Notes: generated from the letters alone by a model not told the origin. Counted from the first letter of the stretch, positions 21,515-32,674 are shown. The stretch is 64,000 bases of DNA from Deinococcus sp. LM3 (GCF_002017875.1 NZ_MUFV01000001.1:1437001-1501000), one strand, 5' to 3'. A program made the numbers and translations.

Positions 21515-22642
21515 ATGCCACAGCTGCACGACCGGGCCCGCGCCTCGCAGGAGAGCGTCTTCTCACGCATGAGCCGACTGGCCGCCCAGCACGGCGCGGT
21601 GAACCTGGGTCAGGGCTTCCCGCCGGGCGCGCCGCCATCCTTCCTGCTGAGCGCCGCGCGGGACGCCCTGGGCCGCAGCGACCAGTACACGCCCCCGGCA
21701 GGCCTGGGCGCGCTGCGGGACGCGCTGGGCGCCGACCTGGGCGTGGACGGCGTGGACATCACCGTCACCTGCGGCGCGACCGAGGCCCTGAACGTCCTGG
21801 CCCTGTCGCTGTACGGGCCGGGCGACGAGGTCCTGATGCTCGAACCCGTGTTCGACGTGTACCTGCCGCAGGCGCGGCTGGCCGGCGCGGCGCCCGTGAC
21901 CGTCCCCATGCGGCTGGACCCACAGTCCGGCTGGTCCTTCGACCTGAACGCGCTGGCGGCCGCCGTCACGCCGCGCACGCGGGCACTGCTGCTGAATAGC
22001 CCCTTCAACCCCACCGGGACGGTGTTCACGCCCGAAGAACTGGCCGCCATCGTGGCCCTGGCCCGCCAGCACGACCTGTGGATCATCAGTGACGAGGTGT
22101 ACGACGAACTGTACTTCGGAGAGCGGCCCGTCAGCCTGCGGACCCTCGCGCCGGAACGGACCTTCACGGTCGGCAGCGCCGGCAAACGCCTGGAAGCGAC
22201 CGGCTGGCGAGTCGGCTGGATCGCCGCGCCCCCCGGCCTCAGCACAGGCCTGAGTGGAGTGCGGCAACTCACGTCCTTCTGCTCGCCCGCGCCCCTTCAG
22301 GCGGCGGTGGCGGCCGCGCTGCCCGTCGCCCGCCAGGACGGCTTCTACGACACCCTGCGCGCCGGGTACGCCGCCCGCCTAGCCCTGCTGGCCGGGGGCT
22401 TGCGCGACCTGGGGGCCACCGTGTTCGAACCGCGCGGCACGTACTTCCTGACCGCGCTGCACCCCCACTGGACGGCCGGGTCCCTAGTCGAGCAGGCGGG
22501 CGTGGCCGTCATTCCCGGCGAGGCCTTCTACTCCCGGCACGCCGCGCCACAGGGACTGCTGCGCGTGGCGTTCTGCAAGTCCACCGACGACATTCACCTC
22601 GCACTGGAGCGCCTGGAACGCCATGTGAGATCCCAGTCCTGA
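21515..22642 (+). CDS. Class I/II PLP-dependent aminotransferase (methionine/kynurenine type)
   Basis: A 375-residue aminotransferase of fold type I. NLGQGFPPGAPPSFLLSAAR near the start and TVTCGATEALNVLALSLYGP are typical of the kynurenine/methionine aminotransferase branch. NSPFNPTGTVFTPEEL, the cofactor aspartate region WIISDEVYDELYF and the Schiff-base lysine in TVGSAGKRLEATGWRVGWI are intact. ATG 21515 starts MPQLHDRARAS, close to the family start; upstream codons only overlap the divergent exporter gene. The amino donor cannot be decided; methionine salvage or aromatic amino-acid transamination are candidates. Confidence 0.92.
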   Translation: MPQLHDRARASQESVFSRMSRLAAQHGAVNLGQGFPPGAPPSFLLSAARDALGRSDQYTPPAGLGALRDALGADLGVDGVDITVTCGATEALNVLALSLYGPGDEVLMLEPVFDVYLPQARLAGAAPVTVPMRLDPQSGWSFDLNALAAAVTPRTRALLLNSPFNPTGTVFTPEELAAIVALARQHDLWIISDEVYDELYFGERPVSLRTLAPERTFTVGSAGKRLEATGWRVGWIAAPPGLSTGLSGVRQLTSFCSPAPLQAAVAAALPVARQDGFYDTLRAGYAARLALLAGGLRDLGATVFEPRGTYFLTALHPHWTAGSLVEQAGVAVIPGEAFYSRHAAPQGLLRVAFCKSTDDIHLALERLERHVRSQS

Positions 22643-22746
22643 CTCCCGGCACGCGCCGGAACGTAAACCCCTCATGAAGGCCTCCGCGCGTTTTTGTAAA
22701 GAAGACCTCCTTACTTCACGCCGTCCCCGCTGACTATGCTCGGGGC

Positions 22747-23226
22747 ATGAAGAAGACCATCCTCGGCCTCCTGGCGATCACCGCCGTTTCCTCCGCCTCC
22801 GCGGCCAGCTACGTGGGTGGCTCGGTCGGCTCCGGCGCGACCCTGCACTACCAGACCGACCTGACCGGCAGCAGCGCCATGCGTTACGGCCTGAACTTGG
22901 ACGCCACGAACTTCAACTTCAACAATGTCGCTATCGGCGGCAGCGTGGACTACCTGGGTGACTTCACTGGCACTGGCTCGGCCCTGGGCGGCCTGACCCC
23001 CTACTACGGCCTGGGTCTGGGTGCTGGCGTGGCCCTGGGCAACAACGGCGGCGGCGTCAGCCTGTACCCGCACGGCACGCTGGGCCTGCGCTACAACGTC
23101 ACGGATCCCCTCAGCGTCTTCGTTGAAGGCAACATCGGGCCCGTCGTCTCCATCGGCGGTTCCAACAACAGCAGCGTCTACATCGGCAGCGGCGCCCGCA
23201 TCGGCCTGAACTACCGCCTGCCCTGA
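22747..23226 (+). CDS. Small outer-membrane beta-barrel-like protein, paralog 1
   Basis: A 159-residue exported protein: signal peptide MKKTILGLLAITAVSSASAA, mature part of alternating hydrophobic/polar strands with many Gly, Asn and Tyr, including LTPYYGLGLGAGVALGNN, and the C-terminal strand GARIGLNYRLP. It looks like an eight-stranded outer-membrane barrel. The next gene encodes a protein of the same length with the same YYG-x-x-LGL and final strand, so the pair arose by duplication. TATGCT sits six bases before ATG, giving a leaderless transcript, and a terminator follows. Confidence 0.75.
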   Translation: MKKTILGLLAITAVSSASAASYVGGSVGSGATLHYQTDLTGSSAMRYGLNLDATNFNFNNVAIGGSVDYLGDFTGTGSALGGLTPYYGLGLGAGVALGNNGGGVSLYPHGTLGLRYNVTDPLSVFVEGNIGPVVSIGGSNNSSVYIGSGARIGLNYRLP

Positions 23227-23274
23227 TCAGAGTGCGCCGGCAGCCACGCGCGCCCTGAGCCCCCAACGAACAGA

Positions 23275-23308
23275 GAGGCGAACGACCCCCGCAGCGGGCG
23301 TTCGCCTC
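23275..23308 (+). terminator. Hairpin terminator between the two barrel genes
   Basis: Perfect 10-bp stem GAGGCGAACG (23275-23284) with CGTTCGCCTC (23299-23308), then CATTCGTTTCTC, moderately T-rich. Confidence 0.65.
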
Positions 23309-23397
23309 CATTCGTTTCTCGAAGCTGTCTAGAGTGGTGCTGTGAAAGCAGGCAGATGAGGCAGCCGATCTCTCATGAGAAGGTCAGGATGGGGGGC

Positions 23398-23877
23398 GTG
23401 AAGAAGATCCTGCTGTCCGTCCTGACCCTCGCCACCCTGTCCACCGCCAGCGCCGCCGAGAAGGTCGGCGCGTACCTGCTGGGCGTGCAATACCAGCGGG
23501 ATACCAACGATACCGACGCTGTGCGCTACGGCCTGGGCCTGCCCCTGGCCGCCGCTTTCAACGGGGGCGGCTTCGTGACCGTCAGTGGCGACGTGTCCTA
23601 CCTGCGCCACACGGCCCCCGAGACCGAATCGGTGCAGCCCTACTACGGCGGCAGCCTGGGCCTGCTGGGTCTGTTCGCGACCAGTGGCGGGGACTCTGCC
23701 GGTGCTGTGGGCGTGTTCCCCAGCGTGCTGGGCGGCGCGAACGTCAACGTGACCGATCAGGTCAGCCTGTTCGGGGAACTCGGTGTCGGGCCGCGCGTGA
23801 TCTTCGTGACCGGCGGCGGCAGCGACTGGACTTTCGGGGTGGGCGCGCGACTGGGCGTCAACTATCGCCTGCGCTGA
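23398..23877 (+). CDS. Small outer-membrane beta-barrel-like protein, paralog 2
   Basis: Starting at GTG 23398 the product is 159 residues, exactly the length of its paralog at 22747. The signal peptide is MKKILLSVLTLATLSTASAA and the last strand GARLGVNYRLR corresponds to GARIGLNYRLP. The central YYGGSLGLLGLFATSGGDSA matches the paralog's Tyr-Tyr-Gly strand. An upstream ATG (23389) and a longer frame from 23356 are possible, but the GGGGGG preceding GTG and the length match favour 23398. It is probably outer-membrane; function is unknown. Confidence 0.75.
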   Translation: MKKILLSVLTLATLSTASAAEKVGAYLLGVQYQRDTNDTDAVRYGLGLPLAAAFNGGGFVTVSGDVSYLRHTAPETESVQPYYGGSLGLLGLFATSGGDSAGAVGVFPSVLGGANVNVTDQVSLFGELGVGPRVIFVTGGGSDWTFGVGARLGVNYRLR

Positions 23878-23894
23878 TCGGCGCGTGCATCCGG

Positions 23895-23919
23895 GGGCCG
23901 CTGCGTGCGGCCCTTTTTT
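23895..23919 (+). terminator. Intrinsic terminator after barrel paralog 2
   Basis: Stem GGGCCGC (23895-23901) with GCGGCCC (23907-23913), loop TGCGT, followed directly by six T (23914-23919): a textbook rho-independent terminator. Confidence 0.92.
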
Positions 23920-23951
23920 GCATCCCAGTGTGGGTTGGCTGGACACCCGGC

Positions 23952-23981
23952 TTGACCCTCCGGGCGGCCGCCTGCTACCCT
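23952..23981 (+). promoter_or_regulatory. Sigma-70 promoter of argG
   Basis: TTGACC (23952-23957), 18-base spacer, TACCCT (23976-23981). Transcription would start about 23988, inside the first ARG-box-like palindrome, leaving a leader of about 185 bases before the argG start. Confidence 0.65.
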
Positions 23982-23984
23982 CTC

Positions 23985-24029
23985 TGCATAGCTATGCGGT
24001 TTTATCGCATAACCATACATGCATATGCA
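23985..24029. promoter_or_regulatory. Tandem ARG-box-like operators upstream of argG
   Basis: TGCATAGCTATGCG (23985-23998) contains a perfect 12-base palindrome and fits the general ArgR half-site pattern TGNAT...ATNCA; a second palindromic core TGCATATGCA lies at 24020-24029. TATGCG and CGCATA (23993-24011) also form a spaced inverted repeat between them. Their position on the transcription start fits arginine-dependent repression. The protein that binds is inferred, not shown. Confidence 0.55.
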
Positions 24030-24055
24030 GACCCTGACCCTCCGACGCTGACCGA

Positions 24056-24086
24056 CCGCCTGCTTCCCTTCCGGGAATACAGGCGG
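24056..24086 (+). other. Nested stem-loop in the argG leader
   Basis: CCGCCTG (24056-24062) pairs with CAGGCGG (24080-24086), and inside it TTCCC (24064-24068) pairs with GGGAA (24073-24077) around TTCC. No T-run follows, so it is not a terminator; it could affect RNA stability or control of argG. Confidence 0.5.
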
Positions 24087-24173
24087 CGCGTTCATGCCCG
24101 GAGGGTCTGCGCTGCCCGCTCCAGACCGAACGTTCCAGACCAACGCTTCACACGAACAGGGGAGAATCAGACC

Positions 24174-25400
24174 ATGGCAAAAGACAAGATCGTACTCGCG
24201 TACAGCGGCGGCCTGGACACCAGCATCATCCTCAAGTGGCTCCAGACCGAGAAGAACTACGACGTGGTCTGCTTCACCGCCGACCTCGGCCAGGGCGACG
24301 AGGTCGAGGAAGCCCGCGTCAAGGCCCTGAACACCGGGGCCGTGGCCGCCTACGCGCTGGACCTGCGCGAGGAATTCGTGCGCGACTACGTGTTCCCCAT
24401 GTTCCGCTCCTCGGCGCTGTACGAGGGGTACTACCTGCTGGGCACCAGCATCGCCCGGCCCCTGATCGCCAAGAAGATGGTCGAGATCGCCGGGAAGGAA
24501 GGTGCGGTGGCCGTGTCACACGGCGCGACCGGCAAGGGCAACGACCAGGTGCGTTTCGAGATGACCGCCTACGCCCTGAAACCCGACATCGTCACGGTCG
24601 CCCCCTGGCGCGACTGGACCTTCCAGGGCCGCGCCGACCTCGAAGCCTTCGCCCACGAGCACGGCATCCCGGTGCCCACCACCAAGAAAGACCCCTGGAG
24701 CACCGACGCCAACCTCCTGCACATCAGCTACGAGGGCGGCATCCTCGAAGACCCCTGGGCCGAACCGCCCGCCCACATGTTCAAACTGACCGTGGACCCC
24801 GCCGACGCCCCCAACGAACCCGAGTACGTGGAAATCGAGTTCCTGAACGGTGACCCGGTCGCCATCAACGGCGAGAAACTGTCGCCCGCCGCCCTGCTGG
24901 CCAAGGCCAATGAGCTGGGCGGGAAGCACGGCGTGGGCCGCCTCGACCTAGTGGAAAACCGCTTCGTCGGCATGAAATCACGCGGCGTGTACGAGACGCC
25001 CGGCGGCACCGTCCTGTACCACGCCCGCCGCGCCGTCGAGAGCCTCACCCTGGACCGCGAGGTGCTGCACCAGCGCGACCAGCTCGCCCCCAAGTACGCC
25101 GAACTGGTCTACAACGGCTTCTGGTTCGCCCCGGAACGCGAGGCGCTTCAGGTGTACTTCGACCACGTCGCCAGCAGCGTCACCGGCACCGCCCGCCTGA
25201 AACTCTTCAAGGGCAACTGCGTCACCGTGGGTCGCAAGGCCCCCCAGAGCCTGTACGACAAGGACCTCGTGAGCTTCGAGGCGGGCGGCGATTACAACCA
25301 GCACGACGCCGGCGCGTTCATCAAACTCAACGCCCTGCGCATGCGCGTCCAGGCCCGCGTGAAAGCCAAAGCCGAAGCCCAGGAACCCGCCCAGGTCTGA
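24174..25400 (+). CDS. argG: Argininosuccinate synthase
   Basis: A 408-residue enzyme joining citrulline and aspartate with ATP in arginine synthesis. The ATP pyrophosphatase loop LAYSGGLDTS is at residues 8-17. The ligand-binding segments SHGATGKGNDQVRFE and WSTDANLLHISYEGG are intact, and the length matches the family (about 400). ATG 24174 follows AGGGGAGA and starts the conserved MAKDKIVLAYSG. Its long leader carries ARG-box-like palindromes and a stem-loop. It leads a co-directional series (acetyltransferase 5 bases downstream, lipoprotein, argH). Confidence 0.97.
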   Translation: MAKDKIVLAYSGGLDTSIILKWLQTEKNYDVVCFTADLGQGDEVEEARVKALNTGAVAAYALDLREEFVRDYVFPMFRSSALYEGYYLLGTSIARPLIAKKMVEIAGKEGAVAVSHGATGKGNDQVRFEMTAYALKPDIVTVAPWRDWTFQGRADLEAFAHEHGIPVPTTKKDPWSTDANLLHISYEGGILEDPWAEPPAHMFKLTVDPADAPNEPEYVEIEFLNGDPVAINGEKLSPAALLAKANELGGKHGVGRLDLVENRFVGMKSRGVYETPGGTVLYHARRAVESLTLDREVLHQRDQLAPKYAELVYNGFWFAPEREALQVYFDHVASSVTGTARLKLFKGNCVTVGRKAPQSLYDKDLVSFEAGGDYNQHDAGAFIKLNALRMRVQARVKAKAEAQEPAQV

Positions 25401-25405
25401 ACGCT

Positions 25406-25951
25406 GTGACCCAGCCCCCCACCACGCTGCGCCCCGTGAACCCCGACGACCTCGCGGACTTTCACGCGGTCATGATGGCCGCCGGGATGGACCCCCGCAG
25501 CAGCTGGAACCGCATCACGCCTGCCGACCTGGAACGGTCCCTGCTGGCCCCCGGCGCGGGCGGGTTCCTGGCGGTCGCGAGCGGAGAGGTGCTGGGCTGC
25601 GTCGGCTACCGCCCTGATTTTTCCACCACGGGCGGCGAGCAGACCCTGACCCTGAACAAACTCGCCACGCGGCCCACCGCCCGCCGCACTGGCCTGGGCC
25701 GCGCCCTGGTGCGCGAAGTCGAGCACGTCGCCCGCATGGGCGGCTACGGGCGCGTCCTGCTGGCCGTGTCCCAGTTCAACCTGGACGTGCTGCCCTTCTA
25801 CGACCGGCTCGGATACACCGTCTCCGACGAACCCTACGCGCACGCCCACCCGGACAGCCCCGCCCCGGTGGTGCTGGTGAAAGCGGTCAGGGCAGAGGAA
25901 TCCACCCCTGACCGCCCGACTCCGCCTCTCTCTGACAAGGACGCCCCATGA
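25406..25951 (+). CDS. GNAT-family N-acetyltransferase between argG and argH
   Basis: A 181-residue acetyltransferase starting at GTG 25406, five bases after argG. Acetyl-CoA loop: LATRPTARRTGLGRALVREV (R-x-x-G-L-G-R-A). Late strand and turn: VLPFYDRLGYTVSDEPY. The C-terminal 25 residues are a polar tail. The substrate is unknown; its close packing behind argG suggests a link with arginine or ornithine metabolism, but GNATs are often just fellow travellers. It overlaps the following lipoprotein gene by four bases. Confidence 0.85.
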   Translation: MTQPPTTLRPVNPDDLADFHAVMMAAGMDPRSSWNRITPADLERSLLAPGAGGFLAVASGEVLGCVGYRPDFSTTGGEQTLTLNKLATRPTARRTGLGRALVREVEHVARMGGYGRVLLAVSQFNLDVLPFYDRLGYTVSDEPYAHAHPDSPAPVVLVKAVRAEESTPDRPTPPLSDKDAP

Positions 25952-26352
25952 CCCGATCCCACAGCCGCCCGACCTCCCGCGTCACGCTGATGTGCGCCCT
26001 GGCCCTGACCGCCGGTCTGGCCTCCTGTGCGCCGACCGTGCAGGGCCCGAACGGCGCGTACCGCCCGAAGACGCAGACCGGCGGGTACCAGCTGTTCGTG
26101 AAGGTGGTGCCCGTTTCCGAGCTGACCGACACGACGCCCGCAGACGCGTACGTGAGCTTTCCGCAGTGCCTGAACACCGTCGTGGCGGTGCCGGACGTGC
26201 GTCAGCTAGGCCCAGAGGCGGCCCTGGACGCCTGCAGGAAGACGGACGGCAGCGTGGTGGGACTGATCGCCGGGGGCGCGGTCGTGATCAGTGTGCTGCT
26301 CGGGTTCGGCCTGGCCCCGCTGGTGAAGATTCTCCAGTCGACGGGGAACTGA
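25948..26352 (+). CDS. Small lipoprotein with C-terminal membrane segment
   Basis: A 134-residue protein: signal region MTRSHSRPTSRVTLMCALAL then lipobox LASC (cysteine near residue 27), and a C-terminal hydrophobic helix VVGLIAGGAVVISVLLGFGL. Between them are two cysteines (FPQCLNTV and LDACRKTD) that could form a disulfide outside the cytoplasm. It overlaps the acetyltransferase by four bases (ATGA), so the two are co-translated. No family is recognised. Confidence 0.7.
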   Translation: MTRSHSRPTSRVTLMCALALTAGLASCAPTVQGPNGAYRPKTQTGGYQLFVKVVPVSELTDTTPADAYVSFPQCLNTVVAVPDVRQLGPEAALDACRKTDGSVVGLIAGGAVVISVLLGFGLAPLVKILQSTGN

Positions 26353-26376
26353 CATGCCATTCAATAAGGACATGAA

Positions 26377-27777
<1,401 letters not shown>

Positions 27778-27821
27778 CGCACGCGTCCCTTCCGTCTGCC
27801 CTTCCCCTCAAGGAGTTCCCC

Positions 27822-28331
27822 ATGACCCTGTCCGACATGCACGTCAAACTCCGTCAGGCCGCCCCGGCGGACCTGCCGGTCATTCTCGACCTGCTGACCC
27901 GCTGCGGGCTGCACACGACCAGCGTCACGCCGCAGGCCGGCACGTACTGGATCGCGGACCTGGACGGCGTTCCCGGCGGCTGCATCGGCCTGGAGCACGG
28001 CGAGGGCGTCAGTCTGATCCGTTCGACGGCGGTGCTGCCGGAGGCGCGCGCGCAGGGCCTGGGCCGGGCGTTGGTCCGCTCGGCCCTGACGCACGCGACG
28101 CTGCGCGGCGACCGGAGCGTGTACCTGTTCAGCGAGGAGGCCGGGGATTACTGGCGGCGTTTCGGGTTCGTGCCGGTCACGGCCGACGAGATCTCCGCGG
28201 CTTTGCCGGACGCGCCGCAGGTGGTCAGTGGCCTGTGCAACGGCTGGATCGGCGGCGAGCAGGCGTGGCGTCTGGACGTGCAGCCGCTGGCCGGGCAGCC
28301 GGGCGCGGCGGGCGAGGCGGCGCGGGGGTGA
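27822..28331 (+). CDS. GNAT acetyltransferase, ArsN2-like, paralog 1
   Basis: A 169-residue acetyltransferase. The core IGLEHGEGVSLIRSTAVLPE followed by ARAQGLGRALVRSALTHA holds the acetyl-CoA loop, and DYWRRFGFVPVTADEI resembles the YFxRFGF turn of ArsN2-type GNATs. ATG 27822 has AAGGAG at the proper distance; the upstream ATG 27774 overlapping the argH stop is an alternative (185 aa). It is clearly paralogous to the next gene (same GLEHGEG and AVLPEAR blocks). The substrate is unknown; an arsenic link is only family resemblance. Confidence 0.8.
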   Translation: MTLSDMHVKLRQAAPADLPVILDLLTRCGLHTTSVTPQAGTYWIADLDGVPGGCIGLEHGEGVSLIRSTAVLPEARAQGLGRALVRSALTHATLRGDRSVYLFSEEAGDYWRRFGFVPVTADEISAALPDAPQVVSGLCNGWIGGEQAWRLDVQPLAGQPGAAGEAARG

Positions 28332-28445
28332 ACGGGAACTGGCAGTGCTTCCACGCGGGCATGCGCTATGCTGTCGCCACGCAAAACCTGTGTCGACCTG
28401 CGGTCACCGTGACCGCCGAGCTTACTTTCACCGAAGGAGCACCGC

Positions 28446-28898
28446 ATGACCGATTCCAGCGTTCAGATCCGCATGGCCAGCCCCGCCGACCGGGACACCG
28501 TCACCCGCGTCTTTCACGAGTCGGGCCTGGATACCGACGCCACGCTGGCGGACGGCACGACCTACTGGGTGATGGAACGGGGTGGGCAGCCGGTCGGAGC
28601 GATCGGCCTGGAGCACGGCGAGGGAGCCTCGCTGCTGCGCGGCGCGGCCGTGCTGCCCGAAGCGCGCGGCGGTGGCCTGGGCCGCCGGCTGGTCATGAGT
28701 GCCGTGGAGTACGCGCAGGGACGCGGGGACCGCGCCATCTACATGTTCAGCAAGGGCGGCGACTGGGGCACCTTCGGCTTCCAGCAGGTGCCGCTGGCCG
28801 TCGTGATGGGCGACGTGCCGGACGCCCCGCAGGTGCAGGCGTACCGCGCGCGTGGGGACCGTCCCGGCGGCACCACCTGGATGCGCACCCTGGGATAA
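28446..28898 (+). CDS. GNAT acetyltransferase, ArsN2-like, paralog 2
   Basis: A 150-residue acetyltransferase: IGLEHGEGASLLRGAAVLPE then ARGGGLGRRLVMSAVEYA, and TFGFQQVPLAVVMGDV in place of the aromatic turn. Compared with paralog 1 it shows the same architecture but has lost part of the YFxRFGF segment (GGDWGTFGF). AAGGAG precedes ATG 28446. The 114-base gap from paralog 1 includes a -10-like TATGCT (28366-28371), so it may have its own promoter. Confidence 0.8.
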   Translation: MTDSSVQIRMASPADRDTVTRVFHESGLDTDATLADGTTYWVMERGGQPVGAIGLEHGEGASLLRGAAVLPEARGGGLGRRLVMSAVEYAQGRGDRAIYMFSKGGDWGTFGFQQVPLAVVMGDVPDAPQVQAYRARGDRPGGTTWMRTLG

Positions 28899-28983
28899 GG
28901 GCTGTCAGCTGTGGGGTGTGGGGTGCAGGTCTGTTCCCACTTTCCACTTCCCACTCCCCACGACCGCCCCTGGGGGGCCGCGC
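28899..28983 (+). repeat. Short simple-sequence spacer with G-rich and C-rich arms
   Basis: GTGGGGTGTGGGGTGCAG (28909-28926) and the later CCACTTCCCACTCCCCAC are nearly complementary and could fold into a stem between the acetyltransferase and argA. A relative of the C-rich arm's complement, GTGGGAAGTAGGGAGTGG, occurs in the spacer at 8674-8691. Confidence 0.4.
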
Positions 28984-29511
28984 GTGACACTGGCCCTGGA
29001 GTCCATCGCCGTGCCGGACATTCACCCGGACGCGCCCCTGGTGACCCGCAAGGCGCGACTGTCGGACATCGACGCCATTCACGAGCTGATCGGGTACTGG
29101 GCGGCGCGCGGACTGATGCTGGTCCGCTCGCGCGCCCTGCTGGCCGAGACCATCCGGGATTTCCATCTGGTGCTGGCCGACGCGCACGAGGGGCGGCCCG
29201 CCGGTCTGGCGGGCGTGTGCGGCCTGCACATGCTCGCCCCGGACCTCGCGGAGGTGCGCGGACTGGCGATTCACCCGAACATGCAGGGGCGCGGGCTGGG
29301 CCGTGACCTCGTGGCCGCGTGCGAACGCGAGGCCCGCGAGATCGACCTGCCGGCCCTGTTCGCCTGGACGTACCAGCAGGGGTTCTTCGAGAAGTGCGGC
29401 TTCAGGCGCATCGACAAGACGAACCTGCACCCGAAAGTCTGGAGCGAGTGCCAGCGCTGCGCGTTCTTCGAGAACTGCAACGAGATCGCCATGTACCGGG
29501 AGTTGCGGTGA
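28984..29511 (+). CDS. argA: N-acetylglutamate synthase, short (S-NAGS) type
   Basis: A 175-residue GNAT that makes N-acetylglutamate, the first step of arginine synthesis. Besides the acetyl-CoA loop LAIHPNMQGRGLGRDLV it has the C-terminal signature of short-type synthases: FFEKCGFRRID and KVWSECQRCAFFENCNEIAM, with three cysteines resembling those of the mycobacterial ArgA. GTG 28984 is chosen because the upstream codons lie in the simple-sequence spacer. Its place beside argG and argH supports the assignment. It lacks the kinase-like domain of classical ArgA. Confidence 0.88.
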   Translation: MTLALESIAVPDIHPDAPLVTRKARLSDIDAIHELIGYWAARGLMLVRSRALLAETIRDFHLVLADAHEGRPAGLAGVCGLHMLAPDLAEVRGLAIHPNMQGRGLGRDLVAACEREAREIDLPALFAWTYQQGFFEKCGFRRIDKTNLHPKVWSECQRCAFFENCNEIAMYRELR

Positions 29512-29597
29512 GCGGGCGCCGGGCGTCCGGACTGTGCGGCGGGTCATCCGCTGAAGTGCTGACGCGCTCCGGGCCTGTGGCCTCTACGATGAAGTTC

Positions 29598-31268
29598 ATG
29601 AAACCCATGCACGCTGCCGCTGCCCTCACCTTCGCCCTCGCTGCCACGGCCTCCGCGCAGGGAGCCTCTGCCCAGGGACCGCTGACGGCGCACCTGCCGG
29701 CCGGGGCGCTCCTGACCCTCGAGACGAAGGGCGCCGCCCCGGCCTTCGACCGCCTGACCGGCGTGATCGGCAGTGTGCTGGACGGCGCGGCCGAAGCGGG
29801 CGGTGAGGAAATGGAAGCCTCGGGGGCGATGCTGCGCGGGTTCAGCGGCGTCCTCGCCGACTCGGTGGGACGCGAGGGCGTGGCGGGCGTGTTCACGGTG
29901 CAGGGCAAGGGCGGCACCTTCACGCCGGCGCTGCTGGCCGTGGCGCGCACGGGGGACCTGTCCGCCGAAATGTTCTCGTCGTTCATCCCGAAGAAGAAGG
30001 GCGCGCGGGTCGGTGCGTACCCCTTCGTGCGCAGCGGGGATCTGTTCGCCGGGCAGGCGAACGGACTGGTGTACCTGTCGAGCGACAAGGCGCTGCTGAT
30101 GTCGTACCTGGGCCGCCTGAGCGGGAAGGCCGCGCCGACCCTGGCGACCTCCGCGCCGTACGCGCAGGCGACCCGCGCGGCCGGGCCGGTGCAGCTGGGC
30201 GCGTACCTGAACTTCTCGGCCACCGCCAAGGTGATCCGCGGGCAGTTCTCGCAGTTCATGCTGCCGCGCCTGCTGTCGCCGGTCGTGGACGCCCTGGATA
30301 CCCTGGGGCAGGTGGCGGGCGGCCTGACCACCACCGACGCCGGCCTGAGCACGGTATCCGCGCAGGTCGTGAACACGGCCGGGAAGGACCGCCCGCTGGC
30401 GCGCCTGCTGACCCACACCACCGACTTTGGCGTGCAGGACATCATTCCGGCCGACGTGGAAGGCGTGCAGGCGACCGCCTGCGCGCCCGAATCGAACGCC
30501 TACGCGGCCCGCTGGCTGACCCGCCTGGACCTGTTCGAGCCGTTCGGGTTCCTGACCGACAGTCAACTGGCCAGTCACCTGGAACGCTCCGGGCAGTACC
30601 TGGGCAGCGAGTGCGCGCAGGTCACGCTGTCCGGCGGTCTGCTCGCCAGCCTGGACCAGTCGGACCCGCTGGCGGCCCTGGCGACCGCCGTCACGTACCA
30701 GAGCGTGCGGGACCGCGCGGCCGCCGAGGCGCACCTGCCCGAGTACGCCCAGAGCGTGAACGAGGCCCTGGCCGGCCTGCGCGGCACCCTGAAAGGCACG
30801 CTGGGCGACCTGATGAAGGGCGACATGGCCGGCATGGACGAGGACGGCGTGGCCGCCATGATGGCCGCCGGGTCCTTCGAACAGATCGACGAGCTGCTGG
30901 CCGGCCTGAAGATGGTGTACGCCTTCGAGGGCGACTACCTGATCACCGCCTTCAGCGAGGAGGCCCTCCAGGCCGCGCTGGCAGGCAAGGACGCGCCGCT
31001 CGCGCAGGACCCGGCGTTCCAGGCGGCGGGCCTGACCCTGACCGGCAGTGGCGGCTGGGGCTACCAGCCTGACCTGGCTGACCTGGGCGGCGACGACCTG
31101 ATGGGCAGTCTGCCGGCCGAATTCGAAGAGATGGACATGGAAGAGACGCTCGGCCCGGTGATGGACGCCATGGCCGGGCTGATCAACCGCTATGACGGCA
31201 TGACCTCACAGCGCAGCGTCGAGGGGAATGTCATCATCGGCAAGGCGAACGTGAAGTACCGCTGGTAA
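29598..31268 (+). CDS. Exported protein of unknown function (DUF3352-like)
   Basis: A 556-residue secreted or envelope protein: signal peptide MKPMHAAAALTFALAATASA, then PLTAHLPAGALLTLETKGAA, the opening of DUF3352-type proteins (a strand-rich domain starting with an L-P-A-D/G-x-L segment). It contains two cysteines (TACAPESN and GSECAQ) and a polar C-terminus ending KYRW. No membrane helix is present after the signal. TACGAT (29585-29590) is seven bases before ATG 29598, favouring this start over ATG 29589. No enzymatic motif is seen. Confidence 0.75.
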   Translation: MKPMHAAAALTFALAATASAQGASAQGPLTAHLPAGALLTLETKGAAPAFDRLTGVIGSVLDGAAEAGGEEMEASGAMLRGFSGVLADSVGREGVAGVFTVQGKGGTFTPALLAVARTGDLSAEMFSSFIPKKKGARVGAYPFVRSGDLFAGQANGLVYLSSDKALLMSYLGRLSGKAAPTLATSAPYAQATRAAGPVQLGAYLNFSATAKVIRGQFSQFMLPRLLSPVVDALDTLGQVAGGLTTTDAGLSTVSAQVVNTAGKDRPLARLLTHTTDFGVQDIIPADVEGVQATACAPESNAYAARWLTRLDLFEPFGFLTDSQLASHLERSGQYLGSECAQVTLSGGLLASLDQSDPLAALATAVTYQSVRDRAAAEAHLPEYAQSVNEALAGLRGTLKGTLGDLMKGDMAGMDEDGVAAMMAAGSFEQIDELLAGLKMVYAFEGDYLITAFSEEALQAALAGKDAPLAQDPAFQAAGLTLTGSGGWGYQPDLADLGGDDLMGSLPAEFEEMDMEETLGPVMDAMAGLINRYDGMTSQRSVEGNVIIGKANVKYRW

Positions 31269-31358
31269 TTCCCCGCCTGTCGGGGGAGAGGAGCGGGAAC
31301 TCTGCGTGCGCCGGGCCATGAAACGCGTCCGGAGAGGCGCGAATGGGGAGGAACGAAC

Positions 31359-32543
<1,185 letters not shown>

Positions 32544-32674
32544 CAACAGAGATTAATGACTTGATGATGGGCAGGAGCGGAAGGTGAGAAATTTCATAGT
32601 GACGCTTGGGTCAGTCGGAAGACTGTCAGAGTTCCACCCTCACCCCCACCGCTCGTCAGTTCGGCCCCCCGCCG

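Noticed and set aside
24000..24030. Second RDRM upstream of argG (TATGCG-N7-CGCATA)
   Set aside because: Half-sites and core spacing differ from TTATG-N7-CATAA, and the palindromes around it fit an arginine operator better.
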